Origin: an uncultured Bacteroidales bacterium
GTDB lineage: Bacteria; Bacteroidota; Bacteroidia; Bacteroidales; P3
Direction of reading: 5' to 3'
NCBI GenBank assembly: GCA_900317125.1
Contig: ONFR01000012.1
Span: 1-62,642 of the forward strand
DNA length: 62,642 bases
In this document: one piece after another, positions 35,878 to 43,403 of the stretch
Numbering within the stretch: position 1 is the stretch's first letter
Layout: each line of letters opens with the position of its first letter
Program-made: the position numbers and the translations under genes
Notes under the pieces: generated by a model
What the model saw: the letters and a program-made list of their open reading frames with translations, nothing else
Told to the model about the DNA's origin: nothing
Database searches by the model: none

Positions 35878-36612
35878 ATGAGCCACGACAATGACTATAC
35901 AGGCTCCCACAGCCTACCCATCACCCAGCGTCCGAAAGAAGACCGCCCACGTGAAAAAATGCTCGCCTCCGGCAAAAAGAGCCTTACCGACAGCGAACTC
36001 TTGGCCATTCTGATCCGTACCGGCATCCCCGGTGCCAGCGCCATCGAAATCGCCATGAGCATCCTGCAGCAGTCCGACAACCGCCTCACCGAGCTTGCCC
36101 GTATGGAAGTCAGCGACTTGCAGCGGTGCCACAAAGGTCTTGGCACCACCAAGGCCATCACCGTACTTGCCGCCCTCGAGCTGGGCAACCGGATGCTGAA
36201 AGAAGAGAAGGAAAGCAAGGACGACATCATCAAAAACAGCCACGACCTCTTCCTCTACATCGGGTCCTCCATCATGGATCTCCCCAACGAAGAGTTTTGG
36301 GCTGTATACCTCAACCAGCGCAACAAAGTCGTATGGAAACAGCGTATCGGTTCGGGTGGACTGACGCAAACCACCGTCGACCTTCGCATCATCTTTCGGG
36401 CGGCGCTAGAGCATAACGCGGTAGCCGTTGGCGTGGCCCACAACCATCCCTCGGGAAGCCTCAAACCCAGCACCGCCGACAAAGAACTCACCCGCCGCAT
36501 CGCCGAGGCAGGCAAAATACTAAACATCAGACTAATCGAGCATCTGATTGTCGGCATCCTGCCGGAAGGCAAACCCGACTACTATAGCTTCAGCGAGAAC
36601 GGTCTTTTGTAA
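35878..36612 (+). CDS. radC: RadC family (JAB/MPN-domain) protein
   Basis: 244 aa from MSHDNDYTG. The N-terminal helix-hairpin-helix-like region contains REKMLASGKKSLTDSELLAILI. The C-terminal JAMM metal site spans EEFWAVYLNQRNKVV, then GVAHNHPSGSLKPSTADKELTRRI (about residues 181-204), with the HxHPSG...D pattern intact. The historical DNA-repair label is doubtful, and the family is better described as putative DNA-associated metalloproteases. The last 23 bases overlap the 3' end of folB on the opposite strand. Confidence 0.93.
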   Translation: MSHDNDYTGSHSLPITQRPKEDRPREKMLASGKKSLTDSELLAILIRTGIPGASAIEIAMSILQQSDNRLTELARMEVSDLQRCHKGLGTTKAITVLAALELGNRMLKEEKESKDDIIKNSHDLFLYIGSSIMDLPNEEFWAVYLNQRNKVVWKQRIGSGGLTQTTVDLRIIFRAALEHNAVAVGVAHNHPSGSLKPSTADKELTRRIAEAGKILNIRLIEHLIVGILPEGKPDYYSFSENGLL

Positions 36613-36952
36613 TCTCGACCGTAACCGACCCTACCTGGCCTCCCAATGGAGGATTCATCTTCGTCACCCTGACCTGAACCCAATCCATCGTCGGGAACGA
36701 GTTCAGCAGCCTGTCCGCCACCCTCTCCCCTACATGCTCAAGCAAGTGCGACGGCTTTTCAACTTCGCGTTTCACAAGTTGATACACATCAAGATAGCTC
36801 ACGGTGTCGGCAATATTGTCCGACAGCTGGGCCTTTGTCGTGTCCGTCTCGTAAGCCACGTCCAATACAAAATGCGTACCTATGGCCTGTTCCTCGGCGA
36901 AACAGCCATGGAAAGCATAGAAACTCATTCCGTTAAGCGTAATTCTACTCAT
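36590..36952 (-). CDS. folB: dihydroneopterin aldolase
   Basis: 120 aa from the ATG at 36952, chosen because MSRITLNGMSFYAFHGCF is the conserved family start and residues before it are not. Other landmarks are EEQAIGTHFVLDVAYETD, VSYLDVYQLV, LLEHVGERVADRLL and the catalytic-lysine segment VRVTKMNPPLGG. It converts dihydroneopterin to 6-hydroxymethyl-dihydropterin in folate synthesis. It follows pheS by 110 bases on the same strand and overlaps radC tail to tail. Confidence 0.92.
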   Translation of the reverse strand: MSRITLNGMSFYAFHGCFAEEQAIGTHFVLDVAYETDTTKAQLSDNIADTVSYLDVYQLVKREVEKPSHLLEHVGERVADRLLNSFPTMDWVQVRVTKMNPPLGGQVGSVTVEITKDRSR

Positions 36953-37062
36953 TGCTGATACCCATCGGGGCAAACTGCTAAAGGGCATGGCACACACCTC
37001 CTTGCGGAAGCCTGTGCCAGCCACTGCCACCTCATCGGTGACAGGCATTGCAGTATGCCGAG

Positions 37063-38112
37063 TTAAACAATATCCTCGAACTGCTTCAGGAAACGCAAAT
37101 CGTTCTCGAAATACAGACGCAAATCGCGCACCTGATACTTCAGCATAGCCATGCGCTCAACACCCATACCAAGGGCGAAACCGGTATACACATTCGGGTC
37201 TATACCACATGCTTTCAGCACATTGGGGTCGACCATGCCACAGCCGAGAATCTCAAGCCAACCGGTACCCTTGCAGATATTGCAGCCCTTGCCGCCGCAA
37301 ATGCCGCATGAGATATCCATCTCTGCCGAAGGTTCGGTGAAGGGGAAATACGAGGGGCGGAGACGAATCTGGGTCTGCTCGCCGAACATCTCCTTGGCAA
37401 AGTACAACAGCGTCTGCTTCAAATCGGCAAACGAAACATTCTTGTCAACGTACAAAGCCTCAACCTGATGGAAGATACAATGGGCGCGGGCGCTGATGGC
37501 CTCGTTGCGGAACACCCGTCCCGGAGCAATGATACGGATAGGAGGCTTATTGTTCTCCATCACACGCACTTGCACCGACGAAGTGTGGGTGCGGAGTGCC
37601 ACCTCCTGCTTGCCCTCCTCCTTCTCGACGAAGAAGGTATCCTGCATATCGCGGGCGGGGTGGTCGTGGGGGAAGTTGAGTGCCGAGAAAAGGTGCCAGT
37701 CGTCCTCAATCTCCACCGACTCGGCGACAGTGAACCCGATGCGCGAGAAAATGTCGATAATCTCGTTCATCACCACCGACAGCACATGACGGCTTCCAAG
37801 TTCCTGGAAATCCGTCGGCATAGTCAAATCGCCGGAATCTTCCTCAGCCTGATGCTCTTCAACAAAAGCCTTGAACTCCTCGATCTTGTTCGTGGCGGCG
37901 TTCTTCAACATATTGAGAGCCTTGCCAAGGTCCTTTTTCTCCTCGTTAGGCACTGACTTGAACTGCTCAAACAGCTCGTTAATCACGCCCTTCTTACCCA
38001 GATACTTCACGCGGAACATCTCAATCCGCGCAGCTCTGTCCTGGATGTTTTCAATCTGAGTGGCCTGTATATCATCGATATAGGCCTGAATTTTGTCGTA
38101 TAGTATGCTCAT
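37063..38112 (-). CDS. pheS: phenylalanine--tRNA ligase alpha subunit
   Basis: 349 aa. An N-terminal coiled coil (about 1-95) precedes the class II catalytic core. Motif 2 is PIRIIAPGRVFRNEAISARAH, with FHQVEALYVDKNVSFADLKQ after it. The cysteine-rich CGICGGKGCNICKGTGWLE insert is shared with other Bacteroidetes PheS. Motif 3 is GFALGMGVERMAMLKYQV. It charges tRNA-Phe together with PheT, which is not in the window. Its start overlaps the cyclophilin stop by 4 bases (ATGA), implying translational coupling. Confidence 0.96.
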   Translation of the reverse strand: MSILYDKIQAYIDDIQATQIENIQDRAARIEMFRVKYLGKKGVINELFEQFKSVPNEEKKDLGKALNMLKNAATNKIEEFKAFVEEHQAEEDSGDLTMPTDFQELGSRHVLSVVMNEIIDIFSRIGFTVAESVEIEDDWHLFSALNFPHDHPARDMQDTFFVEKEEGKQEVALRTHTSSVQVRVMENNKPPIRIIAPGRVFRNEAISARAHCIFHQVEALYVDKNVSFADLKQTLLYFAKEMFGEQTQIRLRPSYFPFTEPSAEMDISCGICGGKGCNICKGTGWLEILGCGMVDPNVLKACGIDPNVYTGFALGMGVERMAMLKYQVRDLRLYFENDLRFLKQFEDIV

Positions 38113-38798
38113 CTTTCAATAATAGACATCTTCATTTTCACATCTTCCACCGGGCGGTCCATCGGGCCGCACTTTACAGCGGCAATCTTATCCACCACCT
38201 CAAGGCCTTCCACCACCTCGCCGAAGACAGTATAGTCACCGTCAAGGAAAGGCGTGCCGCCCAAGGTGGCATACACTTTGGCCTGTTCCTCGCTGAAACT
38301 CTTGCCGTAGCGCTGCTCAACCATCTTCAACTTGGCGGCGTCCCACTTATTACCCTGGACAATGTAGAACTGGCACGACGAGGAACGCTTTTCGGGGTTC
38401 ACCTGGTCAGCCTGACGGGCTGCCGCCAGCGCACCCTTCTTATGGTACAGCCCCGGCACAAACTCGGCAGGGATCGTGTAGCCCAACTCCCCGTCGCCAA
38501 GCATCTGTCCGGGCTTCGCATTGCGCGAATTCGGGTCTCCGCCCTGAATCATAAATTGATTGATAACTCGGTGGAAGAGCAAGTCATTATAGGTGCCGTC
38601 TTTCACCAATTTTAGAAAATTATCGCGGTGTTTTGGGGTCTCATTGTACAGTTTGACCACCATGTCGCCATACGAAGTTTCAATTTTTACATAATACACC
38701 TTCTCCCCTTTTCCGTTCTGTTTGTCAACAGTTTGCGCATTGATTCCTGCCAGAAAAGCGAGAAAAGCAACAAGAAAACAAATTTTTTTTGTCGTCAT
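38109..38798 (-). CDS. secreted cyclophilin-type peptidyl-prolyl isomerase
   Basis: 229 aa from the ATG at 38798; an upstream in-frame ATG lies at or above the promoter. The signal peptide MTTKKICFLVAFLAFLAGINA points to the periplasm. The cyclophilin core shows DMVVKLYNETPKHRDNFLKLV, LLFHRVINQFMIQGGDP, PAEFVPGLYHKKGALAAAR, SSSCQFYIVQG and FGEVVEGLEVVDKI, with the active-site FHRV..F..Q.GD residues intact. It folds exported proteins. It overlaps pheS by 4 bases, an unusual pairing of an envelope chaperone with a synthetase. Confidence 0.92.
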   Translation of the reverse strand: MTTKKICFLVAFLAFLAGINAQTVDKQNGKGEKVYYVKIETSYGDMVVKLYNETPKHRDNFLKLVKDGTYNDLLFHRVINQFMIQGGDPNSRNAKPGQMLGDGELGYTIPAEFVPGLYHKKGALAAARQADQVNPEKRSSSCQFYIVQGNKWDAAKLKMVEQRYGKSFSEEQAKVYATLGGTPFLDGDYTVFGEVVEGLEVVDKIAAVKCGPMDRPVEDVKMKMSIIER

Positions 38799-38813
38799 AC
38801 CGTGTTTTTTTAC

Positions 38814-38821
38814 TATCTTTG
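38814..38821 (+). promoter_or_regulatory. -7 element for the lipoprotein/DUF4301 pair
   Basis: TATCTTTG on the plus strand, about 56 bases before the ATG at 38877. It lies only six bases from the oppositely oriented -7 element at 38828-38835. Confidence 0.6.
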
Positions 38822-38827
38822 CAGATG

Positions 38828-38835
38828 CAAAAGTA
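38828..38835 (-). promoter_or_regulatory. -7 element for the cyclophilin/pheS pair
   Basis: TACTTTTG on the minus strand, about 30 bases before the cyclophilin ATG. Together with the plus-strand element it forms the near-palindrome TATCTTTGCAGATGCAAAAG plus TA. Confidence 0.6.
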
Positions 38836-38876
38836 ATCAAAAAAATTCATATAAGCACAAAATAAAAGAAAAATTT

Positions 38877-39320
38877 ATGAAGAAAAAAATCCTGCCTCTT
38901 TTCGGCCTTCTGTTAATCAGTGTATTATCCACCGTCGCTTTTACCTCCTGCGACAAGGACACATGGTGCTATCTTGAAGTCACCGTCTTGGATTCGAAGA
39001 ACAACAACCAGCCCGCTGCGGGTGCATGGGTCAAAGTTCAATATGTTAAATACAACGAGGACGACCCCGCCAGCAGTGTAGTCGGAACCATCTCCGATAC
39101 TACCCAGTGCGACAACAGCGGTGTGGCCAAAACCAAATTCGCCGCCCCTGCCATCTTCACCATCATGGCCCGTATCGACGAACCCGACACCCTCAACCAC
39201 AAGTACTACTACCGCCAAGGCATGCGTACCGTACGCCTGAAAGAGGGTGAAGTAGTCACCAGCACCGTCAAAGTCACAGGCGACAAGACCCTCGGCCGCG
39301 CCGACTTCCAAGATATCTAA
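38877..39320 (+). CDS. lipoprotein of unknown function
   Basis: 147 aa from the ATG at 38877. The signal peptide MKKKILPLFGLLLISVLSTVAFTSC gives a lipobox Cys at 25. The mature part looks like a small beta-sandwich of carboxypeptidase-regulatory or transthyretin-like type: YLEVTVLDSKNNNQPAAGAW, SGVAKTKFAAPAIFTIMARI and TVRLKEGEVVTSTVKV. The pattern is of a protein that reads 'property-value plus modifier', but no certain family is recognised. It shares a transcript with the DUF4301 gene 20 bases downstream. Confidence 0.65.
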   Translation: MKKKILPLFGLLLISVLSTVAFTSCDKDTWCYLEVTVLDSKNNNQPAAGAWVKVQYVKYNEDDPASSVVGTISDTTQCDNSGVAKTKFAAPAIFTIMARIDEPDTLNHKYYYRQGMRTVRLKEGEVVTSTVKVTGDKTLGRADFQDI

Positions 39321-39340
39321 ACCAACACCCCCACAACACC

Positions 39341-40888
39341 ATGGCAACAACCTTCACCAACGAAGACCTCAAACAGATAGCCGCCCTTGGGCTGACCCAA
39401 GCCGACGTTGAGAAACAGATAGAGAACTTCCGCAAAGGGTTCCCCAAGACCCAGTTAATCCAGGCCGCCACCGTCGAGAACGGAGGCATCCTGCGTCTCG
39501 ACGACGACCAGATAAACCACTATGCAGCCCTCTACCGCGAAGCATCCAAAGGCAAGAAAATCCTCAAATTCGTCCCTGCCTCGGGTGCTGCAACCCGCAT
39601 GTTCAAAGACCTCTACTCTTTCACTGCCACCTACTTCGGCATCGACTACAAAATCGAGAAAGAGCACCCCTCCGTCAAAGAGTTCCTCGAAAAAATCCGC
39701 ACCTTCGCCTTTTTCGACGACCTCGTGGCATGCATGGCCAAACACCAGGCTGACTTCAGCGACTACATGGACCGTGGCGACTTCTCCACCGTCATCAATT
39801 TCCTCCTCAAGGACCAGTACATGGGCTACGGCAACCTGCCCAAAGGCCTGCTCAAATTCCACAAATACGGTCATCTGCAGCGCACGCCCCTCGAAGAGCA
39901 CATCGTCGAAGGCGCCGAGTACGCACGTATGAGCGACGACACTGTCAACCTCCACTTCACCGTGTCGCCCGAACACCGCGCCCTCTTCCGCAAGAAAGTG
40001 GCCGAAGTGAAACGCTACTACGAGGATGCCTTCCATGTGAAACTGCACATCACCTTCTCCGAACAGAAACACTATACCGACATCATTGCCGTCGACGAAC
40101 AGAACAACCCCGTACGCGACGACAACGGCCGGCTGGTGTTCCGTCCCGGCGGACACGGTGCACTCATCGAGAACCTCAACGAACAGCGCGCCGACCTTAT
40201 CTTTGTCAAAAACATCGACAACGTGGTGCCCGACTGGATGAAGCACACCACCATCATCTACAAGAAAGTGCTTGCCGGACTGCTCCTCAAACTTCAGCAG
40301 CAATGCTTTGACAGCCTCCGCCTGCTCGACAAAGGTGTCAAGCCCGCGCAGCTCAAAGCCATCGAGGACTTCATCCAACGCGACCTCCATCTCGAATTGC
40401 CCGCCGACTACAGCAGCCTCGACAGCAGCGAGAAGGCTGCCCGTCTCCACACCCTCCTCAACCGCCCCATGCGCATCTGCGGCATGGTACGCAACCAGGG
40501 CGAACCCGGCGGCGGTCCCTTCGTAACCTGCAACACACAAGGCGTCAACAGCCTACAGATTGTGGAGACCGCACAAATCAACCGCAACGACCCCAAGCAG
40601 GAAGCCATCCTCGCCAGCGCCACCCACTTCAACCCCGTCGACCTTGTCTGCTCCACCAAGAACTACCGCGGCCGTTATTTCGACCTCCGTCAGTTCATCG
40701 ACCCCGCCACTGGCTTTATCAGCAAGAAGAGCAAAGGCGCCACCATTCTCAAATCGCAGGAGCTCCCCGGACTGTGGAACGGCGCCATGGCCAACTGGAT
40801 CACCCTCTTCGTCGAGGTTCCGCTTGCCACCTTCAATCCCGTCAAAACCGTCAACGACCTGCTCCGCAAAGAGCATCTCGAAGCCTGA
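39341..40888 (+). CDS. DUF4301 family protein, nucleotidyltransferase-like motifs
   Basis: 515 aa with no signal peptide. The segments KILKFVPASGAATRMFKDLY (about 65-84) and FRPGGHGALIENLNEQRADLIFVKNIDNV (about 266-295) are the strongest. They resemble the nucleotide-binding P-loop-like start and the 'pGGHGdl ... v.NiDn' element of UDP-sugar pyrophosphorylases. GEPGGGPFVTCN (about 387-398) is also glycine-rich. I recall this as the Bacteroidetes DUF4301 family, of unproved function. A sugar-nucleotide uridylyltransferase-like activity is an inference from these motifs. It ends at a strong terminator. Confidence 0.8.
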   Translation: MATTFTNEDLKQIAALGLTQADVEKQIENFRKGFPKTQLIQAATVENGGILRLDDDQINHYAALYREASKGKKILKFVPASGAATRMFKDLYSFTATYFGIDYKIEKEHPSVKEFLEKIRTFAFFDDLVACMAKHQADFSDYMDRGDFSTVINFLLKDQYMGYGNLPKGLLKFHKYGHLQRTPLEEHIVEGAEYARMSDDTVNLHFTVSPEHRALFRKKVAEVKRYYEDAFHVKLHITFSEQKHYTDIIAVDEQNNPVRDDNGRLVFRPGGHGALIENLNEQRADLIFVKNIDNVVPDWMKHTTIIYKKVLAGLLLKLQQQCFDSLRLLDKGVKPAQLKAIEDFIQRDLHLELPADYSSLDSSEKAARLHTLLNRPMRICGMVRNQGEPGGGPFVTCNTQGVNSLQIVETAQINRNDPKQEAILASATHFNPVDLVCSTKNYRGRYFDLRQFIDPATGFISKKSKGATILKSQELPGLWNGAMANWITLFVEVPLATFNPVKTVNDLLRKEHLEA

Positions 40889-40908
40889 CGCTCATTTTCA
40901 CTACCATA

Positions 40909-40945
40909 CAGCCGGCCTGCATACAATGCGGCCGGCTGTTTTTTT
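40909..40945 (+). terminator. terminator after the DUF4301 gene
   Basis: CAGCCGGCC / GGCCGGCTG (40909-40917 with 40930-40938) followed by TTTTTTT. Confidence 0.9.
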
Positions 40946-41278
40946 ACATCCGTTTCATTCCCTCTGGAATGATGTGACGCCCTTCAATCCAGCATCCTTA
41001 CAGCATCGTTCTCCTATCGTTATCCTTTACGGTAACGAGAAACGAGGTTATAACAAAGCTATAAGGAGGCTTGATTGAACGAACTTACAGCCAAGCCGAA
41101 CAGGTCGTTCGGCCGACGATTCTCTCCACCACGCTTGGGCATGGTCTGCTCGAGACATATCTGTATTCCGTTGTGCATCACGTCCCCATTCCAGCCTTGA
41201 TGTGGCCCCGCCATGCCTTCGACCAAACCGTACGGAACGAATACCAATCCTTCATAAGCTCTATCGTCCTATTTGGGA
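40946..41278. other. gene-free interval between two converging transcripts
   Basis: About 330 bp with no supported gene. It contains GATTGAACGA, also present near 21560 in the other repeat-rich gap, and mixed short inverted segments (GTTCGGCCGAC). Both flanks are terminators, so a transcript here would need its own promoter, and none is obvious. Confidence 0.45.
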
Positions 41279-41305
41279 TAAAAAAAAGACGGCCCTGAAG
41301 CCGTC
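41279..41305 (-). terminator. terminator of the lemA-TPM pair
   Basis: On the minus strand GACGGC-TTCAGG-GCCGTC is followed by eight T. It lies about 28 bases past the TPM-protein stop. Confidence 0.85.
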
Positions 41306-41333
41306 GTCGAATACATAGGGGACATCCTACCGT

Positions 41334-42137
41334 TCAGAAGCGGCCATGCGCGCCGCCGCCGCCAAAGCTGCCGCCGCCGAAGCCCCCGAAACCTCCTGAG
41401 CCGCCAATGCCGCCGGAGCCAAAACCTCCGCCGACCCACGAGCCTCCCCGTGGGAAGAAGATGCCGCCCCAATAAGGTCCCGAGCCGCGACCGGCACTGC
41501 CGCTGAAATGGTCGCCGTGGTCGTCCTTATGGTGTTTCTTATCGTAGCGGTGCGCCAGAAGCAACACCACCACAATGATGAGCATGAATCCCAGGAGGAA
41601 CCACAGGGCACGCTGCTCCTCTTTGCGGTAGTCGGCATAGCTATACTCGCCCCTGCAAACAGGCTCTATCACATCCAGTGCCTGGGTGATAGCCTTGTAG
41701 TAGTCGCCGGCGCCCAACGGTTCAATCATCTGGTCGTCGATAATGTGTCGGCAGAAAGCATCGGGCAACGCTCCTTCCAAGCCATAGCCAGGCAGGAGGG
41801 CGACATCGCCGTAGGGTTCTTCCTCGGTCTTGGACTTGATGAGTATGACCAAGCCATTCTTCAGGTCTTTCTGACCGACACCCCAAGTGGTGCCGATGCG
41901 TGTGCCAAGCTCCATAATCTCACATCCGTGGAGCGAGGGGGTGATGATGACCAATATCTGGTTGGAGGTACTGTCGTCGAAAGCCACCAGCCGCTGTTCC
42001 AGACTGTCGCACTGGCCGGCTGTAAGCATGCCGGAGTAGTCGTTCACCAGCCGGTTGGTGGGTTCGGGACACCACAAATCCTGTGCCGGCACGAGGAATG
42101 CCGGCAGCAGGAACAGGAATAGCAGGAGCTTTTTCAT
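41334..42137 (-). CDS. TPM-domain membrane protein (YgcG type)
   Basis: 267 aa. A signal peptide (LLLFLFLLPAFLVPAQD) is followed by the TPM domain at about 25-150: RLVNDYSGMLTAGQCDSLEQRLVAF, SNQILVIITPSL, GTTWGVGQKDLKNGLVILI and ALLPGYGLEGALPD. A membrane span lies at about 178-195 (FLLGFMLIIVVVLLLAH). The last 50 residues are a His/Asp patch and a very Gly-rich tail (GGGFGSGGIGGSGGFGGFGG). TPM proteins are found beside LemA in many phyla, and both act at the inner membrane. The role is unclear, but there are links to photosystem repair in plants. It starts 5 bases after lemA. Confidence 0.88.
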   Translation of the reverse strand: MKKLLLFLFLLPAFLVPAQDLWCPEPTNRLVNDYSGMLTAGQCDSLEQRLVAFDDSTSNQILVIITPSLHGCEIMELGTRIGTTWGVGQKDLKNGLVILIKSKTEEEPYGDVALLPGYGLEGALPDAFCRHIIDDQMIEPLGAGDYYKAITQALDVIEPVCRGEYSYADYRKEEQRALWFLLGFMLIIVVVLLLAHRYDKKHHKDDHGDHFSGSAGRGSGPYWGGIFFPRGGSWVGGGFGSGGIGGSGGFGGFGGGSFGGGGAHGRF

Positions 42138-42142
42138 TCGGT

Positions 42143-42742
42143 TCAGAAGTCAAACTTCACCTCAACAGGTTCTTCGCTACCCTCGGGGGCAGTGAAATAG
42201 CCCTTCTTCTCGAAACCGCAGATGCCAGCGATGATGTTGTTGGGGAAACGGCGCAGCATCTTGTTGTAGGCATTAACGGCATCGTTGAAACGCCCACGCT
42301 CGGTGGCGATGCGGTTCTCGGTGCCTTCAAGCTGCACCTGCAGGTCGCGGAAACCTTGTGTGGCAGTAAGTTCGGGATAACGTTCAACCACCACGTTGAT
42401 GGAACGGGTAAGGGCGCTGGAGAGAGCATCCTGGGCTTTCTGGAACTGGGCCACATTGGCCTCGGTGAGGTTGTTGGCGTCGACCTGGACAGAACCGGCC
42501 TTGGCACGGGCTTCGATAACCTCGGTGAGTGTGCCTTTCTCGTAATTGGCGGCACCCTGAACGGTGGCCACGAGCTGCGGGATGAGGTCGGCACGACGCT
42601 TGTAGGCGTTCTCTACCTGCCCCCATGCAGAGGAGACATTCTCTTCGGTGTTGACAAGCTTGTTGTTGATGCCTACACCCCAAAGGAAGCAGACAGCAAG
42701 GAGACCGACAATGGCCAGAATCACAATAGCAGTTTTCTTCAT
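42143..42742 (-). CDS. lemA: LemA family protein
   Basis: 199 aa. An N-terminal membrane anchor (IVILAIVGLLAVCFLWG) precedes a long helical bundle with the family-defining NNKLVNTEENVSSAWGQVENAY, RRADLIPQLVATVQGAA and ERYPELTATQGFRDLQVQLEGTENRIA segments. The end is FTAPEGSEEPVEVKFDF. The molecular role is unknown. It forms a two-gene operon with the TPM protein, driven by a textbook promoter. Confidence 0.95.
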   Translation of the reverse strand: MKKTAIVILAIVGLLAVCFLWGVGINNKLVNTEENVSSAWGQVENAYKRRADLIPQLVATVQGAANYEKGTLTEVIEARAKAGSVQVDANNLTEANVAQFQKAQDALSSALTRSINVVVERYPELTATQGFRDLQVQLEGTENRIATERGRFNDAVNAYNKMLRRFPNNIIAGICGFEKKGYFTAPEGSEEPVEVKFDF

Positions 42743-42801
42743 AATTCTAAAATTTTATGATACTTTGATATATCGCATTTGCTGCGGAAAATTTCAAGAT
42801 G

Positions 42802-42831
42802 CAAAGATATGTTTTTTTTTTCATATAGCAA
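42802..42831 (-). promoter_or_regulatory. lemA promoter
   Basis: On the minus strand TTG (42831-42829), 19 bases with an A-run, TATCTTTG (42809-42802). This is a complete match to the Bacteroidetes consensus. Confidence 0.8.
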
Positions 42832-42868
42832 CCTTTTGAGAAAAAAACAGTCCTGTTGCAAAAAAAAG

Positions 42869-42899
42869 TTGGATATGTCAGAATATCTTCGTAATTTTG
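42869..42899 (+). promoter_or_regulatory. promoter of the 44-aa basic gene
   Basis: TTG (42869-42871), 20 bases, TAATTTTG (42892-42899). The predicted start near 42907 leaves a leader of about 70 bases before the ATG at 42978. Confidence 0.7.
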
Positions 42900-42977
42900 C
42901 AGAATCTTTTCGGAGGGTACAGAAGTGCTTTTGTACTCATTAAATCAAGAAGTTAAACATAAAAAATATTCAAAACT

Positions 42978-43112
42978 ATGGGTATCAATGCCAATAAAAA
43001 AGTAAAAAGAAGAAAGGTCAGAATCAATGTGAACAAGAATTCCACCAACAATTGGGGCATTACCGCAGCTGGTTGGAACGCTGTCCACAAAGCCGTCATC
43101 AACGCCGAATAA
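42978..43112 (+). CDS. 44-aa highly basic small protein
   Basis: A short ORF of 44 codons. It starts MGINANKKVKRRKVRINVNK, continues NSTNNWGITAAGWNAVHKAV and ends INAE. The first half has ten Lys/Arg and no acidic residue; the second half is neutral and Trp-containing. It has its own consensus promoter and a strong terminator 53 bases after the stop, and no other gene shares the transcript. Basic, promoter-driven monocistronic genes of this size suggest an RNA-, DNA- or ribosome-binding protein, which is an inference. I do not recognise a family. Confidence 0.7.
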   Translation: MGINANKKVKRRKVRINVNKNSTNNWGITAAGWNAVHKAVINAE

Positions 43113-43165
43113 TCGCAGTTGTAACGGTACTGGCCGGGCAAACAGAGTGCCCTGCTTCGAACAAT

Positions 43166-43199
43166 AAAAGGAGTCGCTTCGGCGGCTCTTTTGTTTTTT
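43166..43199 (+). terminator. terminator of the 44-aa gene
   Basis: GAGTCGC-TTCG-GCGGCTC with A/T-rich outer pairs (AAAAG/CTTTT), then TTGTTTTTT. The stable UUCG-type loop makes this a strong terminator. Confidence 0.9.
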
Positions 43200-43244
43200 G
43201 TACCAGTTCTTCTTCATAACCATGCGTTTACAATACGGGATGCT

Positions 43245-43280
43245 ATAGAGGGGATAGATTTGATAGAGGGGATAGAATAG
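43245..43280. repeat. short direct repeat, two units
   Basis: ATAGAGGGGATAGATTTG is followed at once by a second, nearly identical unit, ATAGAGGGGATAGAATAG. It lies in a small gap with no gene. Confidence 0.6.
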
Positions 43281-43347
43281 ATTAGATTAGTTCATCGTCA
43301 TTGTCTCTGCTATTGCCCAGCGGGTAGGCAGGGATGACCTGATTGCA

Positions 43348-43380
43348 GAAAAAGGGGTGGCCCGAACTTTGGACCACCCC
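43348..43380 (-). terminator. terminator of the two-gene T9SS cargo operon
   Basis: On the minus strand GGGGTGG / CCACCCC with a loop of about 13 bases, followed by TTTTT. It lies about 24 bases past the stop of the 2011-aa gene. Confidence 0.8.
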
Positions 43381-43403
43381 CGAAAGATGATGGATGAAAC
43401 TTG

